A stretch of 6,054 nucleotides of DNA from Candidatus Omnitrophota bacterium (GTDB taxonomy: Bacteria; Omnitrophota; Omnitrophia; Omnitrophales; Abzuiibacteriaceae): positions 1 to 6,054 of the forward strand of contig JACQQN010000144.1 of NCBI GenBank assembly GCA_016206995.1, in the 5' to 3' direction. Made by a program: the position numbers and the translations under genes. The notes beneath the pieces were generated by a model that searched no databases, was not told the DNA's origin, and worked only from the letters and a program-made list of their open reading frames with translations. The first letter of the stretch is position 1. Each line of letters opens with the position of its first letter. Of the stretch, positions 4,356 to 6,054 are shown piece by piece.

Positions 4356-6054
4356 TTACTCAAAAAACTGTTCCTCTCGAAGCAACTCTTCTCCCCATTT
4401 ACCAATAAGATCTTGATGGAATCGCTTGCGGATGGATCCGCTTTCTAAATAATTTGCAATTGCAACAAGGGTCATTCCGTGATCGAGTGCTAAATATTGT
4501 ATATTTACCCGATTACGCGAAACATCCACCGAATCGTAAAATCCATAAGGACCGTAGATGCTGGGATAAAGCGCTATCATTTTTCTCAAGTTCTGAACCA
4601 CTTCTTCGGGCTTCACCTCAAGAGCAAGAATTGATGCATAGGGAGCAATCACGCCTTCTTCCGGATAGCCCTTTGCCGCAATTTCTTTCACGCCAAATTC
4701 CCGGTATGACCATTGTTTTCCATTCAGAACTGCTGCCGGCGCAATACCCCAGACAGGGTATCCCTTTTTCCGTGCATATTCAATGTGCGCTTCGGCTGCC
4801 GCCAAATTATTACGGCCAAGGCCTTTTCGCGCAAGCCTCGATTCGTCAATCAATAAAGTTGGCGCTAAAAATTCAAAGAGCGACCCGCCCCAACTGGGGA
4901 CGATTTTTTGACCGTCACATACGTCACATACATAATAGCCTTCAAAAACAGGGATTCCAAAAAGCGTTTGCTTTGCCCCTTGCGGCACTTGGGTTTGCCA
5001 ATCCCAAGACCGTGGAAGCGTACGATAAATTCTAGCCCAGTGTTCTTTTGGTAAATCACCCTTTCCAATTGCGACATAACTCATCAGCCGCGCTTCAGAG
5101 ACCAAAAGGCCATAGTGAAAGGGTGAAAAGCTTCCCTGGTCTTCGTCAAAACCAAGCTTTAACTGGCCATTCGAAGAATCATAAAATTCTGAAAAATTGA
5201 TTCCTTGAATAATCTGCTGAACCTGCTTGTCAAATTGGCCTGGAAATGCTTGCCGCAAAACAACGAGGCTGGCTACCAGCCACCCATTATCGACAGATGA
5301 AACATAACGCCTGGTTACTTGAAGCGTTCCCGTATGATAAAAATTGTAATAAAAACCTTTTTGCCACCGCTCAAGTTTCCGAACTGTCTCAAGTGATTTC
5401 CCAATTTTTTCAGCGGCTTCGTCGTGCGTGATAAAACCTAAATCGGAAGCTGCAATACACGCAAGCCAATAAAATGCGATATTTGTGGGGCTGGTGTAAT
5501 CACCAATGCCTTTGACTTTCCCAAGGCGAATGTGATCAAAAACTAGCCCTGTTTTCTGATCAACTGTCTGTTCAAAATACTTCCAGACATCTTCTGCAAC
5601 CAACCGCAGAAATTTTCGCGAATCGGTTGTTTGATTTAACTGATCTCGATTTGAACGGCTTTCCTGTGTCGGAAACTCTTTCAAATTATCGCGCGCTGAC
5701 TCAAAGTACAAATCAACGGGGCCAAAAAAAGCAAATTCGTCAAAGATCAATATTCCCTGCACCGGGACGCGCGGCGCTTTCAAAATAAGACTAAACTTTT
5801 TCAGCCGATTAAAATCAACCTCACGAAATGACCTTGTGGGAATTTCGATATCAAGCCACTCTTCCGAAGTTGCGATAGGACGGATGATCGCTTGAGCCTC
5901 TTTCCCTGAAAAATCTTCAACGGTAATCAGTGCCTCCCCTTGAAACGTTGACCATCCTTCACGCTCAACGCGCCCGATAAAAAGGCGGGCTTGGCTCATA
6001 TCCAAACTTTTAAATGTACTGGATATTCTCACCGAACCGCCTAACGGCGTATTC
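4356..6054 (-). CDS. Glycoamylase-like (PF10091, GH144-related) glycoside hydrolase with N-terminal jelly-roll domain, N terminus cut by window
   Basis: A probable glucan hydrolase, likely exported. The frame is open to the window edge; a GTG at 6032 is in frame but homology starts before it, so it is an internal valine and the true start, with any signal peptide, lies outside. Of the 565 visible residues, about 1-115 form a jelly-roll domain like the one in the next gene, 116-145 a polar linker, and about 146-555 an alpha/alpha-barrel of the glycoamylase-like type. Barrel signatures are DYTSPTNIAFYW (185-196), SSVDNGWL (252-259), PSWGGSLFEFLAPTL (386-400), PVWGIAPAA (433-441), VIAPYASILAL (468-478), YGPYGFYDSVD (500-510) and ALDHGM (522-527). 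The barrel is shared by GH144 endo-beta-1,2-glucanases and a domain of cyclic beta-1,2-glucan synthases; a beta-1,2-glucan substrate is therefore the leading but unproven guess. A 9-bp tandem duplication creates a CxxC at 376-379. The next gene follows after 69 bases, suggesting an operon. Confidence 0.88.
   Translation of the reverse strand, partial: NTPLGGSVRISSTFKSLDMSQARLFIGRVEREGWSTFQGEALITVEDFSGKEAQAIIRPIATSEEWLDIEIPTRSFREVDFNRLKKFSLILKAPRVPVQGILIFDEFAFFGPVDLYFESARDNLKEFPTQESRSNRDQLNQTTDSRKFLRLVAEDVWKYFEQTVDQKTGLVFDHIRLGKVKGIGDYTSPTNIAFYWLACIAASDLGFITHDEAAEKIGKSLETVRKLERWQKGFYYNFYHTGTLQVTRRYVSSVDNGWLVASLVVLRQAFPGQFDKQVQQIIQGINFSEFYDSSNGQLKLGFDEDQGSFSPFHYGLLVSEARLMSYVAIGKGDLPKEHWARIYRTLPRSWDWQTQVPQGAKQTLFGIPVFEGYYVCDVCDGQKIVPSWGGSLFEFLAPTLLIDESRLARKGLGRNNLAAAEAHIEYARKKGYPVWGIAPAAVLNGKQWSYREFGVKEIAAKGYPEEGVIAPYASILALEVKPEEVVQNLRKMIALYPSIYGPYGFYDSVDVSRNRVNIQYLALDHGMTLVAIANYLESGSIRKRFHQDLIGKWGEELLREEQFFE
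4914..4931. repeat. Perfect 9-bp tandem duplication in the glycoamylase-like gene
   Basis: GTCACATAC occurs twice in direct succession. It is in frame and encodes Val-Cys-Asp twice on the minus strand, producing CDVCD just before the conserved PSWGGS block. Both copies are identical at every base, which suggests a recent duplication. Confidence 0.85.

Noticed and set aside
4454..5035. Plus-strand open frame of 193 codons
   Set aside because: It lies wholly antisense to the glycoamylase-like gene, whose frame carries clear family motifs. Its own product has no recognisable domain and composition typical of a shadow frame.
6030..6032. GTG as the start of the glycoamylase-like protein
   Set aside because: The frame continues to the window edge, and jelly-roll homology (LGGSVRI) runs through this codon, so it is an internal valine of a truncated gene.

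Overview
The window holds six genes, all on the minus strand, so transcription runs from high to low coordinates. Two are cut by the window edges. Base composition is moderate and gene spacing is short. A Tat translocase component, a Sec-type signal peptide, a sigma70-type promoter and Shine-Dalgarno sites point to a bacterium. A glycoamylase-like enzyme, secreted jelly-roll proteins and an HTH-ROK regulator suggest a heterotrophic, probably uncultivated Gram-negative lineage. Omnitrophota or another PVC-related group is my guess from the style of the proteins, not something the window proves.

Right part (6054 to 2247): a likely carbohydrate-use operon. It reads in transcription order: a glycoamylase-like (GH144-related) enzyme with an N-terminal jelly-roll domain, truncated at its N terminus by the window edge; a small secreted jelly-roll protein whose domain resembles that N-terminal domain; and a ROK-family repressor lacking the zinc motif of the classical members. 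A strong bidirectional intrinsic terminator closes the unit. A plausible scheme is that the secreted protein and the enzyme bind and cut a glucan, and the ROK protein senses a sugar product and controls the operon.

Middle (2221 to 1493): tatC, the core receptor of the twin-arginine translocase, without tatA or tatB in view. Its longest open frame reads back through the ROK terminator, so a shorter start is preferred.

Left part (1492 to 1): a 239-base intergenic region carries a near-consensus promoter (TTGACA, 17 bases, TATTAT) with palindromes on both sides and a leader of about 150 bases. It drives cysC (APS kinase, makes PAPS), followed by a PHP-domain phosphoesterase of the TrpH/RnaAM type, truncated at its C terminus by the window edge. 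Some relatives of the latter dephosphorylate 3',5'-bisphosphate nucleotides. PAP is the by-product of PAPS use, so the pair may be a PAPS synthesis and PAP recycling module. A palindromic repeat-like element lies between the two genes and complicates the start of the second.

I found no tRNA, rRNA, CRISPR array, insertion sequence or recognised riboswitch. No plus-strand gene is supported.
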